In this document: in pieces, positions 7,828 through 16,649 of the stretch
Layout: each line of letters starts with the position of its first letter
Numbering within the stretch: the stretch's first letter is position 1
Source of the DNA: Flavobacteriales bacterium
GTDB taxonomy: Bacteria > Bacteroidota > Bacteroidia > Flavobacteriales_F > PHOS-HE28
Assembly: GCA_026129465.1 (NCBI GenBank)
Contig: JAHCIA010000001.1
Span: forward strand, 3,796,001 to 3,860,000
DNA: 64,000 nt
Reading direction: 5' to 3'
The notes under the pieces: generated by a model
Seen by the model: only the letters and a program-made list of their open reading frames with translations
The model's database searches: none
Told to the model about the DNA's origin: nothing
Position numbers and translations under genes: made by a program

Positions 7828-8691
7828 TCACCCCACTACCCACAGTACCTCCGGCTCCAGCCTGAACCGCACCTCGTGCCCGATCTCCAAGGGCTCGCCG
7901 TCCAGGTGCGCCAGCGTGCCGGCCTGTTTCACGAAGGCTACTGTGGCCGGGATGTTCGTCACGTTCGGGTTGCCGTCCGCTCGGTGGTTGTACACGTCGT
8001 AGAAGGCCTTCACCAGTTGGAAGAACGGTGGCTTACGGACAAGGCGTAATTCCGCGATGCCATCGTCAGGTTTGGAACCGGGGCTGATGTCCGCGCCGTT
8101 GCCGAACTCGCGTGTGTTGCAGAAGACGAGCATCAACACTTGCTGTGCGATGGTGCGGCCATCCACTTGGACTTCCACAGGCATGGCCGGTGAACCGAAG
8201 ATGTCCTGCACGATGATGCGCGCATAGGTGAACATGCCGCGCGTGCTGCTCTTGTCGAACTTGTCGGCCACGCGTGCATCGAAGCCGATGCCCGCCGTGC
8301 CGAGGAAGGGATGGTCGTTCAGGTAACAGACATCCATGCGCTTCGGTGGCGCGGTGAAGGCGTGCCGCAGCGCCGCTTCCGGCTTCAATGGAAGTCCGAT
8401 GGAACGCGCGTACCCATTACCACTGCCCATGGGCACCACACCCAGCGCCACCTCCGTGCCGATCAAGCCCTTCGCGATGCTGTTGTTGGTGCCGTCCCCG
8501 CCCACGCTGATCACTCGCTGGTAACCCTCGGCCACCGCCTGGCGCGCCAGTTCGGTGCCATGGCCAATGCCGCCGATGGTATGGACGGTGAGCGTCACGC
8601 CCAGTTCAGCCGCGATGCGTGCGGCCAGCTCCTGTACCGTGAGCGCCTGCTTCTTCCCCGCACGGGGATTCATCACCAGCATCGCCTTCAT
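7828..8691 (-). CDS. diacylglycerol/lipid kinase family protein (DagK/YegS-like)
   Basis: 287 residues. The catalytic domain shows SVGGDGTNNSIAKGL and GVVPMGSGNGYARSIGLP, the nucleotide-binding motifs of the DAGK catalytic family; the second beta-domain ends near LDGEPLEIG. It phosphorylates a lipid, possibly diacylglycerol or a sphingoid base. Its ATG overlaps the stop of the LTA-synthase-like gene (ATGA). That enzyme family releases diacylglycerol when it uses phospholipid donors, so a recycling role is plausible (inference). The frame extends far upstream, but only the ATG at 8691 fits the domain. Confidence 0.88.
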   Translation of the reverse strand: MKAMLVMNPRAGKKQALTVQELAARIAAELGVTLTVHTIGGIGHGTELARQAVAEGYQRVISVGGDGTNNSIAKGLIGTEVALGVVPMGSGNGYARSIGLPLKPEAALRHAFTAPPKRMDVCYLNDHPFLGTAGIGFDARVADKFDKSSTRGMFTYARIIVQDIFGSPAMPVEVQVDGRTIAQQVLMLVFCNTREFGNGADISPGSKPDDGIAELRLVRKPPFFQLVKAFYDVYNHRADGNPNVTNIPATVAFVKQAGTLAHLDGEPLEIGHEVRFRLEPEVLWVVG

Positions 8692-10568
8692 TCGGGAACG
8701 GGTTTGGCCACGAGTGTTCCGTTCAAGAGGTGATGGTTGAACTGTTGGATCGCGGCCTTCAAGCGTTGCTCCAGGCGCGCTGCGTGTTCTTCCTGTCCGG
8801 CGGACGGCCCCGAGCCGCTGCCGGCCGGGTGACTCCCTACCACCTGTGTACCATCGAACCTGAGTCGCATCTGCGCATCGATGATGGTGTAGATGCCGTT
8901 GTTGACCCAGACGGCACACGCCGGGGTCGTGCTGGCGAGCGCATCATGGCCGAAGCTGAAGAAGGGATCGGGGTGGCCGATCATGGCCATGACAGTGGGC
9001 AGGATATCGATGTGCTGGGTGGCGTGTTCCACGGCCGCAGGGGTGATCCAAGGCGCTACGAAGAGCAGCGGCACCCAATAATCGATGGGCAGGTCACCAT
9101 GTTTGCCCGTGCGTTCCAGATCGGCGGTGTGGTCCGCGGTGATGACGAACAGCGTGTTCCCATACCACGGCATGTCCTGCGCGGTGCGGAAGAATCCACG
9201 CAGCGCGTCATCTGCATACAGCAGCGTGGGGTGTATATCCTGTGTGCCGCGGGCGAATCGCTCGGTTTCCGCCTTGGGCAAACGGTAGGGGTGGTGGCTG
9301 CTGAGCGTGAAGACCGTGCTGAGGAAGGGTTGCGGTTCACGCGCTAGTTCCTCCGCCCAGAATCGCAGGAAGGGCCGGTCGCGGATCCCCCACTGACCAT
9401 CGAAGTCCTTGGCCCCGCCCGGGTACTCGTTCATGCCCACATAGCGCTGGAACCCCGCCGACCGCGTGAATCCATCGAGGCCCATGGTGCCGTTGCGCCC
9501 GCCATGGTAGAAGCTGGTACCATAGCCACGCGCGTCAAGGAGATGCGCCAGCGAGGTGAATGGCGTCGCAGCATATCGTGAGGATAGGAAGGCCTCGTCC
9601 ATCAACTCAGGCATGGAGGCCAGGATGGCGGGTATGCCGTCGATGCTGCGCCGGCCGTTGGCATACGCCCGGGTGAAGTTGATGCCTGCGCCCATCAGGG
9701 AATCCAGGAAAGGCATCCAACTCTGGTCGCCGGACAAGGTGCCACTGTAAACGGCCGAAAAGCTCTCCAGAATGATGATCACCACATTGGGGCGATCGGG
9801 CATGCCGGGCGCGTGCTGGTGGCCGGCCCTGTGATGATGTACCACGGGCCACAGCCGATCGGCCTCCTCCTGCGGCATGTAATGGCGTTCCGCGAGCGAT
9901 GGCTTGCCGAAACTCATCAGCATGGTGTAAGGGGTTGAGAGCACCACCGGCGCCAGGCTGGGACCGGCATGCCGCGTAGCATCCATGGGCTGTAAGGGCA
10001 TCAGTTGAAGCCCCCCCCTTGATGCGATCACAAGGAGAACAAGAGCCGTGGAACGCCACCCCAGGCGCCAGCCCAAGGGTATCGGATGGCCTTGGTCCAA
10101 CCGGCCGATCGCGCGGTATCCCCACACCATCAGGCTTATGGCCGCAAGGAACGCGAGCACCAGGTACCAGTAGCCCACGAGGAAGGTGGGCGCCAGGTCC
10201 ATCAGGTCGCCGCCCCCCGTGGCGATCGTGAGCAGATCGCTCGTGCTGCGCCGCAGCGTGAAGGCATAGTAGCCCACGTCCACCGTGTTCGCGAGGATAC
10301 CCAGTCCATTGATGACAAGGAAAAGCACCAGTCCGGCTCGTTCCAACACCCGGCCGGGGCGCGGAAACAACAGGACCAACACCACCCAGGGCAGGTTCAT
10401 CCAGGCCAAGGCGAAGAGGTCGAAACGAAGGCCGCCGATATGCGCGGCCATCGGCACGGCGGGGAACATGGCCGCGTTGTGCCACACGAACAACAGCCGC
10501 AACAGGCCGTGTATCGCCAACACCAGCCCCAGGCGGAGCAGCAACACGGTGAGGGGACCGGCGCGCAT
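8688..10568 (-). CDS. LTA synthase family sulfatase-fold membrane enzyme
   Basis: About 626 residues: roughly five transmembrane helices in the first 210, then an extracytoplasmic alkaline-phosphatase/sulfatase domain. NVVIIILESFSA carries the metal-binding acid, ANGRRSIDGIPAILAS the nucleophile region, and FVITADHTAD plus GKHGDLPIDYWVP further metal ligands. Family members transfer phosphoglycerol or phosphoethanolamine headgroups to glycans or lipids; the acceptor here is unknown. The start used is ATG 10568; the track-length frame begins at a TTG. A GATCTTCG box lies five bases before it. Coupled to the lipid kinase gene. Confidence 0.87.
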   Translation of the reverse strand: MRAGPLTVLLLRLGLVLAIHGLLRLLFVWHNAAMFPAVPMAAHIGGLRFDLFALAWMNLPWVVLVLLFPRPGRVLERAGLVLFLVINGLGILANTVDVGYYAFTLRRSTSDLLTIATGGGDLMDLAPTFLVGYWYLVLAFLAAISLMVWGYRAIGRLDQGHPIPLGWRLGWRSTALVLLVIASRGGLQLMPLQPMDATRHAGPSLAPVVLSTPYTMLMSFGKPSLAERHYMPQEEADRLWPVVHHHRAGHQHAPGMPDRPNVVIIILESFSAVYSGTLSGDQSWMPFLDSLMGAGINFTRAYANGRRSIDGIPAILASMPELMDEAFLSSRYAATPFTSLAHLLDARGYGTSFYHGGRNGTMGLDGFTRSAGFQRYVGMNEYPGGAKDFDGQWGIRDRPFLRFWAEELAREPQPFLSTVFTLSSHHPYRLPKAETERFARGTQDIHPTLLYADDALRGFFRTAQDMPWYGNTLFVITADHTADLERTGKHGDLPIDYWVPLLFVAPWITPAAVEHATQHIDILPTVMAMIGHPDPFFSFGHDALASTTPACAVWVNNGIYTIIDAQMRLRFDGTQVVGSHPAGSGSGPSAGQEEHAARLEQRLKAAIQQFNHHLLNGTLVAKPVPE

Positions 10569-10618
10569 GGCGGCGAAGATCGGCACAAGCCGCAATGGTT
10601 ATCGGTGGTGGCCCCGGA

Positions 10619-10626
10619 TACCTTTG
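10619..10626 (+). promoter_or_regulatory. -7 box TACCTTTG for the fused E1 gene
   Basis: Exact TAnnTTTG match, ending 18 bases before ATG 10645, so this gene has a short leader rather than none. Confidence 0.6.
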
Positions 10627-10644
10627 CGCCGCGATCAGCACCCC

Positions 10645-12690
10645 ATGTCATTCCCCACCACCGACGAGCGCCAGCTCCGCTATGAGCGGGGCACCCACAC
10701 GGACGAGTTCCTCATCAGCACCTACGAGAAGCTGGTGTATCCGCGCATCATCGAGGAGAAAATGCTGAGCCTGCTGCGGCAGGGCAAGATCAGCAAGTGG
10801 TTCAGCGGCATCGGACAGGAGGCCATCGCCGTGGGCGCCACCATGGCCCTGCAGGAGGATGAGTACATCCTGCCGATGCACCGCAACCTGGGCGTGTTCA
10901 CCACACGGGGTATGCACTTCCGGAAGCTGTTCGCGCAGTGGCAGGGCAAGGCCACGGGCTACAGCAAGGGCCGCGAACGCAGCTTCCACTTCGGCAGCCA
11001 GGAGCACAAGGTGGTGGGCATGATCAGCCACTTGGGGCCGCAGATGGGCATCGCCGACGGCATCGCCCTGGCCCACAAGCTGAAGAAGGAGAACCGCTGC
11101 ACGATCGTCTTCACCGGCGATGGCGCCACCAGCGAGGGCGATTTCCACGAGAGCGTGAACGTGGCCGCCGTGTGGGACCTGCCGGTGCTGTTCATCATCG
11201 AGAACAACGGCTATGGACTGAGCACGCCCAGCAGCGAGCAGTTCCGCATGAAGCAGTTCACCGACAAGGCCATCGGCTACGGCATCGAAACGGTGCAACT
11301 GGCGGGCAACAACATCCTGGAGGTGTACGATGCGCTGGCCTGGTGGGCCAACAGCGTGCGCGAGAACCCGCGGCCGGTGCTGGTGGAGTGCATGACCTTC
11401 CGCATGCGCGGCCACGAGGAGGCCAGCGGCACCAAGTACGTGCCCAAGGAGTTGTTCGAGGAGTGGGGCCGGAAGGATCCCGTGGCGAATTACGAAAGCT
11501 GGCTGGTGGCCACGGGTGTGCTCAGCATCGCCAAGCGCGACGAGATCCGCAAGCGGTTGAAGGACGGTATTGAAGCGGACCTGAAGGTGGCGTTCGAGGA
11601 ACCGGAGCCGGTGTACGTGGTGGAGCGGGAGCTGGCGGATGTGTACGCGCCGGAAGTTGACAGTTCTCAGTTGTCAGTTGTCCGTCCGCCCCTGACAACT
11701 GACAACGGACAACAGATTACCGGAGACCACCCCGAGAAACGCTTCATCGACGCCATCCAACAAGGTCTGGCGCAAAGCATGGAGCGCCATCCGCAGCTGG
11801 TGCTGATGGGGCAGGACATCGCCGAGTACGGCGGGGCCTTCAAGATCACTGAGGGTTTCGTGGAGAAGTTCGGCAAGGAGCGTGTGCGCAACACGCCGTT
11901 GTGTGAGAGCGCCATCCTGGGCGCGGCGCTGGGACTCAGCATCAAGGGCATGAAGGCCATGATGGAGATGCAGTTCGCCGACTTCGTGAGCGAGGGCATG
12001 ACGCAGATCTGCAACAACCTGGCGAAGATCCACTACCGCTGGGGGCAGAACGCCGATGTGGTGGTGCGCATGCCCACCGGCGCGGGGGTGGGGGCGGGGC
12101 CCTTCCACAGCCAGAGCAATGAGATGTGGTTCGTGAAGACGCCCGGCCTGAAGGTGGCCTACCCCAGCAACCCCTACGATGCCAAAGGCCTGCTGATGAC
12201 CGCCTTCGAAGACCCGAATCCGGTGATGTTCTTCGAGCACAAGGCCATGTACCGCAGCATCAGCGGACCGGTACCCGAGCAGCCCTACGCCATCCCTTTC
12301 GGCAAGGCACGCGTGGTGCGGGAGGGCGATGCGCTGAGCATCATCACCTACGGCATGGGCGTGCACTGGGCCACGGCCGTGCAGGAGGAGACCGGCATCG
12401 ACATCGACATCATCGACCTGCGCACCTTGGTGCCGTTGGATGTGGACACCATTCTGGCCAGCGTGAAGAAGACCGGCAAGGTGCTGTTGCTGCACGAGGA
12501 TACGCTGACGGCAGGTTTCGGCGGCGATCTGGCGGCCATCATCGCCGAACAGGCCTTCGAATACCTGGACGCGCCGATCGTGCGCGTGGCCAGCTGGGAT
12601 ACCCCCGTGCCTTTCGCGGTGCCGTTGGAACAGGGTTTCCTGCCGAAGGGGAGGTTGAAGGCGGCGGTGGAACGGTTGGCGGGGTATTGA
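10645..12690 (+). CDS. fused E1 alpha-beta subunit of a 2-oxoacid dehydrogenase complex
   Basis: 681 residues. The alpha half (about 20-330) has the thiamine diphosphate motif TGDGATSEGDFHE ending IIENN. The beta half (about 360-681) has LVLMGQDIAEYGGAF, ESAILGAALGLS and the VRVASWDTPVPF C-terminal domain. It decarboxylates a 2-oxoacid (pyruvate or branched-chain) and passes the acyl group to E2, which is not in this window. The two halves are joined by residues about 339-356, encoded by an inverted heptamer repeat. The upstream in-frame region to 10285 is a shadow; the -7 box fixes the start. Confidence 0.93.
   Translation: MSFPTTDERQLRYERGTHTDEFLISTYEKLVYPRIIEEKMLSLLRQGKISKWFSGIGQEAIAVGATMALQEDEYILPMHRNLGVFTTRGMHFRKLFAQWQGKATGYSKGRERSFHFGSQEHKVVGMISHLGPQMGIADGIALAHKLKKENRCTIVFTGDGATSEGDFHESVNVAAVWDLPVLFIIENNGYGLSTPSSEQFRMKQFTDKAIGYGIETVQLAGNNILEVYDALAWWANSVRENPRPVLVECMTFRMRGHEEASGTKYVPKELFEEWGRKDPVANYESWLVATGVLSIAKRDEIRKRLKDGIEADLKVAFEEPEPVYVVERELADVYAPEVDSSQLSVVRPPLTTDNGQQITGDHPEKRFIDAIQQGLAQSMERHPQLVLMGQDIAEYGGAFKITEGFVEKFGKERVRNTPLCESAILGAALGLSIKGMKAMMEMQFADFVSEGMTQICNNLAKIHYRWGQNADVVVRMPTGAGVGAGPFHSQSNEMWFVKTPGLKVAYPSNPYDAKGLLMTAFEDPNPVMFFEHKAMYRSISGPVPEQPYAIPFGKARVVREGDALSIITYGMGVHWATAVQEETGIDIDIIDLRTLVPLDVDTILASVKKTGKVLLLHEDTLTAGFGGDLAAIIAEQAFEYLDAPIVRVASWDTPVPFAVPLEQGFLPKGRLKAAVERLAGY
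11660..11713. repeat. inverted heptamer repeat inside the E1 coding sequence
   Basis: Heptamers ACAGTTC, TCAGTTG, TCAGTTG, TCCGTCC, a GCCCC spacer, then TGACAAC, TGACAAC, GGACAAC. The right half mirrors the left. It is read in frame and codes for the low-complexity linker (SSQLSVVRPP, then LTTDNGQQ) between the alpha and beta domains. Confidence 0.85.
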
Positions 12691-12702
12691 TCGGGGCGCG
12701 GT

Positions 12703-14010
12703 TCACCGCACCGCCACCCACACCATCCCTGCCGCTGCAGCCACGGCCATGCCCACGAACCCCGGGGTGACCAGCCGCCGCATTTCTGCGCCACCTACCA
12801 CCATCACGATCGTGAACTTCACCAGGGTGTTCACCGTGGCAGCGATCAGGATGGTGATCATCGCCTCCGTTTCCCAGGAGGCCTCCCTGGCCATGCGCGC
12901 CATGCTCAGGGTGATGGCGTCAACGTCCGTGATGCCGGCCAGCGCCCCGGCCACATAGGTGCCCGCCTGTCCGAAGCGTTCATCGGCCCATACCACCAGC
13001 CAGCGCACCAGCGCGTAGAGCACGGCGAACTGCAAGGCCACCCGGAAGTTGAGCGGGTTGGTGAGCAGGGGCTGTGTTTCGGGCTGGTGCTTGTTGGACC
13101 GTTGCATCCACCATGCGGTGATGAGTCCTGTGGCCGCGATGAAGGCCAACGGCAGGGTCAACGTCAATGCCAGTGCCTTGTTCACCACATAAAGCTCCAG
13201 CAGCATGCGCAGGAACATGATGGCGGCGGCCGCGATGATGCCCAGGGCGAGGTGTCTTGCGCCAGAGGTCTGGTCATGGCCTTTGCGTGCGAAGCTCAGC
13301 GCCACGGCCGTGCTGGACACCAGTCCGCCGATGACACCGGCCAGCAGCGTACCGCGGTGGGTGCCCATCACCTTGGCCAGCAGGTAGCCCACCAGGCTGA
13401 TGCCCGAGACCAGGATCACCATGGTCCAGATCTCCTTGGGGTTCCACGTGCCGTTCGGTCCATAGCCTTCGTTGGGCAGGAAGGGCAGCACCAGCACGGA
13501 GATGATCACGAACTCGATGATGGCCCGCACCTCCTGCTCGGTGAGCATGGTGACGAAGCGGTGCAATGGCAGCTTGAACGACAGAAGCAGCAGCACCAGC
13601 ACGGCCACGATGATGATGAAGAGCAGGTGCCCCTCGTAGGCGAGCCCTCCCAGCAGGAAGGTGATCAGCGCGGTGATCTCGGATGTGGCGCCGATCTCGC
13701 CTTTGCGGATGCTGGCCACATAGGAGGTGACCAGCAGGGCGATGAAGCCCGCGAGGATGATCCCGAAGAACCAGGCGCCGAGGTTGTGGGCCGAGAGGGC
13801 GGCGAGGAAGCCCAGCAGCGCGATCAGCGTGAAGGTGCGCAGCCCGGCGAACTGCTTCTCCACCAGCGGCGAGGGGTCCGCGGGCTTCTCGCGCACGCGC
13901 TTGGCGAACTCGCGCTCCAAGCCGATCAGGAAGCCGATGCCTGCCGCCACGGCCAGCCGCACCACAAGGTGCACATCGGTGCGGGTCCAGACATCCTCGA
14001 GTTCATCCAT
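12703..14010 (-). CDS. MgtC/SapB-type DUF4010 membrane protein
   Basis: About 435 residues and roughly twelve transmembrane helices. The N-terminal third is MgtC-like (GIGFLIGLEREFAKR, then GLRTFTLIALLGFLAAL); the C-terminal two thirds match DUF4010 (GVIGGLVSSTAVALSFARK, later AGALAGITDVDAITLSMARMA). Function is uncertain; MgtC-like proteins are linked to magnesium homeostasis and membrane potential. The next gene, divergent, is a metal-transporter homologue. ATG 14010 is preferred to the longer frame because a TAGCTTTC box lies 20 bases upstream. Confidence 0.87.
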   Translation of the reverse strand: MDELEDVWTRTDVHLVVRLAVAAGIGFLIGLEREFAKRVREKPADPSPLVEKQFAGLRTFTLIALLGFLAALSAHNLGAWFFGIILAGFIALLVTSYVASIRKGEIGATSEITALITFLLGGLAYEGHLLFIIIVAVLVLLLLSFKLPLHRFVTMLTEQEVRAIIEFVIISVLVLPFLPNEGYGPNGTWNPKEIWTMVILVSGISLVGYLLAKVMGTHRGTLLAGVIGGLVSSTAVALSFARKGHDQTSGARHLALGIIAAAAIMFLRMLLELYVVNKALALTLTLPLAFIAATGLITAWWMQRSNKHQPETQPLLTNPLNFRVALQFAVLYALVRWLVVWADERFGQAGTYVAGALAGITDVDAITLSMARMAREASWETEAMITILIAATVNTLVKFTIVMVVGGAEMRRLVTPGFVGMAVAAAAGMVWVAVR

Positions 14011-14030
14011 GTTGCGCCGGATGGTCCCCC

Positions 14031-14038
14031 GAAAGCTA
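14031..14038 (-). promoter_or_regulatory. -7-like box TAGCTTTC for the DUF4010 gene
   Basis: Minus-strand TAnnTTTG with a terminal change, 20 bases before ATG 14010. Confidence 0.5.
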
Positions 14039-14238
14039 CACCGATGCACGAACTCCCACCCAAGGACCGACATTGTGCACGTTACATGGCATTGACCTTG
14101 GTCCAAGTGGGGTACCGGACCACGTCATCGGAGGCACGAGGATGCGGTCTCTGCTGTTGGTGATGATCTGAACGCTTTTGCGGTGCGGGCGTTGACAAGT
14201 CAGCGCGGAAGCCCACCATCTCCCATTTCTCATCGGGC

Positions 14239-14245
14239 TACTTTG
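14239..14245 (+). promoter_or_regulatory. -7-like box TACTTTG for the NRAMP-like gene
   Basis: TA and TTTG separated by one base instead of two, ending 10 bases before ATG 14256. Confidence 0.45.
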
Positions 14246-14255
14246 GCGCCGCATC

Positions 14256-15521
14256 ATGAGCATGCGTTCGGTCGCTGAGGACAATGCTGTGCGGCGCTTC
14301 TGGCGCAAGCTCGGTCCAGGGCTCATCACCGGAGCCAGCGACGACGACCCCTCAGGCATCGCCACCTATTCCCAGGCAGGTGCGGCCTTCGGCCCAAGGC
14401 TCCTTTGGGCCCTGGTGCTCACCTATCCCATGATGGTGGCCGTTCAGGAGATGTGCGCGCGCATCGGCCTGGTCACGGGCAAAGGCCTCATGGGCGTTAT
14501 CGCCGACCACTACCCGCGCTGGCTGGTGCGTACCGTACTGTGGGTGGCGGCACCGGCCATCGTGCTCAACATCGGCGCCAACATCGCGGGCATGGGGGCT
14601 GTGGGCAACATGGTCTTCCCGGCCATTCCGGACTACGCCTTTTCCGTGCTCTTCACGGCCATTCTGCTCTATGCCATCATCCTCTGGTCCTACCGTCGCA
14701 TCGCACGCGTGATGAAATGGATGTGCCTGGTGCTGTTCGCCTACCTGGTGATCCCCTTCCTGTCCGACACGGATTGGCGTGCGGCCCTTGCCAGCACGGT
14801 GCTGCCCACCTTCGAGGCCGGCCCCGGATATTGGATGATGCTCGTGGCGGTGCTGGGCACTACCATTTCGCCCTATCTCTTCTTCTGGCAGGCGAGCATG
14901 GAGGTGGAGGAGCGCAGGCGGCGCGGCATTGTGGTGGTGGACAAGCCGATGCTGGGGGCCATGCGGATCGATGTCCGCACCGGTATGCTGCTGTCCAACG
15001 TGGTGGCGTGGGCCATCATGCTCACCTGCGGCACGGTGCTCTTCAATGCCGGTGTGAACGAGATCACCACCGTGGAGGAGGCCGCCATCGCGCTGCGGCC
15101 GCTCGCAGGCGAGGCCTCCCACCTGCTCTTCGCCCTGGGCGTGGTGGGCACCGGCTTTCTGGCCATCCCCGTGCTGGGCGGCGCCCTCAGCTACATGGTG
15201 GCCGAAGCGTATGACTGGCCACAAGGCTTGGACAAGCGCTTCAGCGAGGCGCCGGCCTTCTACGTCACCCTGGCTGTTTCGCTGGTGGTGGGCCTGGCCA
15301 TCGATCTTCTGCCGATCACGGCCATCCAAGGGCTGCTCTGGACGGCCGTGCTCTATGGCCTCACCGCTCCGGTGCTCATCGCGGTCATCCTCTTCATTTG
15401 CAACGACCGCCGCGTGATGGGTGAGCATGTGAACGGCTGGCGGCAGAACGTGGTGGGAGGCATCACGCTGGTGGCCATGTCCACAGCGGCGATCCTGCTG
15501 CTCCGTGAACTGTGGCCCTGA
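14256..15521 (+). CDS. divergent NRAMP-family divalent cation transporter
   Basis: 421 residues, about eleven transmembrane helices. The first helix has GPGLITGASDDDPSGIA, so the canonical DPGN metal motif is DPSG. In helix 6 the canonical MPH is replaced by SPY (GTTISPYLFFWQAS). In NRAMP transporters, residues of these motifs bind Mn2+ or Fe2+, so loss of the Asn and the Met argues against classical Mn/Fe selectivity. It may belong with NRAMP-related Mg2+ transporters or another divergent clade. It is divergent from the DUF4010 gene, whose MgtC-like part suggests a common ionic theme. Confidence 0.85.
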   Translation: MSMRSVAEDNAVRRFWRKLGPGLITGASDDDPSGIATYSQAGAAFGPRLLWALVLTYPMMVAVQEMCARIGLVTGKGLMGVIADHYPRWLVRTVLWVAAPAIVLNIGANIAGMGAVGNMVFPAIPDYAFSVLFTAILLYAIILWSYRRIARVMKWMCLVLFAYLVIPFLSDTDWRAALASTVLPTFEAGPGYWMMLVAVLGTTISPYLFFWQASMEVEERRRRGIVVVDKPMLGAMRIDVRTGMLLSNVVAWAIMLTCGTVLFNAGVNEITTVEEAAIALRPLAGEASHLLFALGVVGTGFLAIPVLGGALSYMVAEAYDWPQGLDKRFSEAPAFYVTLAVSLVVGLAIDLLPITAIQGLLWTAVLYGLTAPVLIAVILFICNDRRVMGEHVNGWRQNVVGGITLVAMSTAAILLLRELWP

Positions 15522-15554
15522 GGCCCAACGGACGGTGCCGGCGGCGCAGCGGTG

Positions 15555-15845
15555 CTACTGGACACCCTCCACCGCCACCATCCACGTCTTGGAGGCGCTT
15601 TGCCGGATCGCCTTGGCGGGGCCGTATTCCGGTGATGACCACCAGCGTTTCGCCGTGGCCAGGTCCGGGAATTCCAGGATGACGATGCGCCCGGGTGGCC
15701 GATCGCCCTCCAAAAGTTCCGTGCTTCCCCCGCGCACGAGGAATCGCCCGCCGTATGGTTCGAGCGTGGCCGGGGTCAGTTCCTTGTAGGCGGCGTAGGT
15801 CGCCGGATCGGTGATGGTGACATCGAAGATGAGGTAGGCGGGCAT
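15555..15845 (-). CDS. DUF1330 family protein
   Basis: 96 residues: MPAYLIFDVTITDPATYAAY at the start, then GRFLVRGG and GRIVILEFPDLATAKRWWSS, the pattern of DUF1330, a ferredoxin-like fold of the dimeric alpha-beta barrel group. Biochemical role unknown. ATG 15845 begins the domain; the frame to 15935 is an unsupported extension. Convergent with the NRAMP gene (34-base gap) and divergent from the next hypothetical gene. Confidence 0.85.
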   Translation of the reverse strand: MPAYLIFDVTITDPATYAAYKELTPATLEPYGGRFLVRGGSTELLEGDRPPGRIVILEFPDLATAKRWWSSPEYGPAKAIRQSASKTWMVAVEGVQ

Positions 15846-15907
15846 GTGCTTGGGAATGAGGCTTGAAGGTAGGTGCGTCCGGGGGTGATCAACAGCGGCC
15901 TCTTGGT

Positions 15908-15927
15908 AATACCCCGGCAGGGGGTCC
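15908..15927 (+). promoter_or_regulatory. degenerate copy of the AATACCC-N6-GGGTATT palindrome
   Basis: AATACCC (15908-15914), six bases, GGGGTCC (15921-15927). The left half is identical to the palindromes at 44065 and 48449; the right half is degenerate. Its end lies 25 bases before CTTGG in a GATCTTGG box (15950-15957), matching the other two sites. Confidence 0.4.
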
Positions 15928-15961
15928 ATGGCCATGGCGGCCCCCGGCGGATCTTGGCGCC

Positions 15962-16642
15962 ATGGCAGTGGCGATGTTCGAGGCGAGATATGAGCGCATC
16001 CTCCGTGGGCGGGAGCAGGGCTATGAGGAGTTGCAGGACTTCCTGGGCCGCCATGCCTGCCTGGGGCCTTTGGTGCGCACCGGCCTGTTGCGCCGCCGCG
16101 ATACCAATGGGGAGTTCCAGCGTTACCACGGCTACATTCCCACGGAAGCCGGCGGCTATTTCCTGCTGCACATCCCCGAGAAGGAGTTGATCCTTGTACG
16201 GCCAGGCTTGAGCGGTGAGCTGATGACCGCCATGAAGAACGATCCCGCTCCTGCGGCGCCCTTCAGGCCCACCTACGTGGAACCCACCGCCGATCAGTTC
16301 GCCGCCGTGCGCCACATGCGCGAGCAGGCCGGCCGCGATGTGTGGCGTGTGCAGCGCGCCGATGAACTGCAGCGCATGCTGATGCGTGGCCACATGGACC
16401 TGCGCACATTCACCAAGCGCACGGGCATCGGCGAAGGGGTGCTTTTACGACTGGGTCTTGTGCGCCAGCGCGGCGAACGTGACCACGAGCACGCGTTGCA
16501 TCTGGAGATCACGGAGGAGGGCGCCCAATATCTGCTCGTGGCCGATCCCTGGGAACTGCTGCTGGTGAAGCCCGGCATGGAGCTGCCGCTCTTCGCCGCC
16601 TGCGAACCGGACAAGGCCGCCTACTGGTGCGCCTTGCCCTGA
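15962..16642 (+). CDS. hypothetical protein
   Basis: 226 residues, no signal peptide or membrane helix. The sequence looks like two related halves: segments with YLLVADPWELLLVKPGMELPLF near the end and YFLLHIPEKELILVRPGLSGEL near residue 70 are clearly similar, so this is an internal duplication, each half closing with an (Y/F)LL-x3-P-x-ELxLVxPG motif. Family not recognised. ATG 15962 lies four bases after a GATCTTGG box; ATG 15974 is an alternative. A degenerate palindromic operator lies upstream. Confidence 0.65.
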   Translation: MAVAMFEARYERILRGREQGYEELQDFLGRHACLGPLVRTGLLRRRDTNGEFQRYHGYIPTEAGGYFLLHIPEKELILVRPGLSGELMTAMKNDPAPAAPFRPTYVEPTADQFAAVRHMREQAGRDVWRVQRADELQRMLMRGHMDLRTFTKRTGIGEGVLLRLGLVRQRGERDHEHALHLEITEEGAQYLLVADPWELLLVKPGMELPLFAACEPDKAAYWCALP

Positions 16643-16649
16643 TCGGGCG

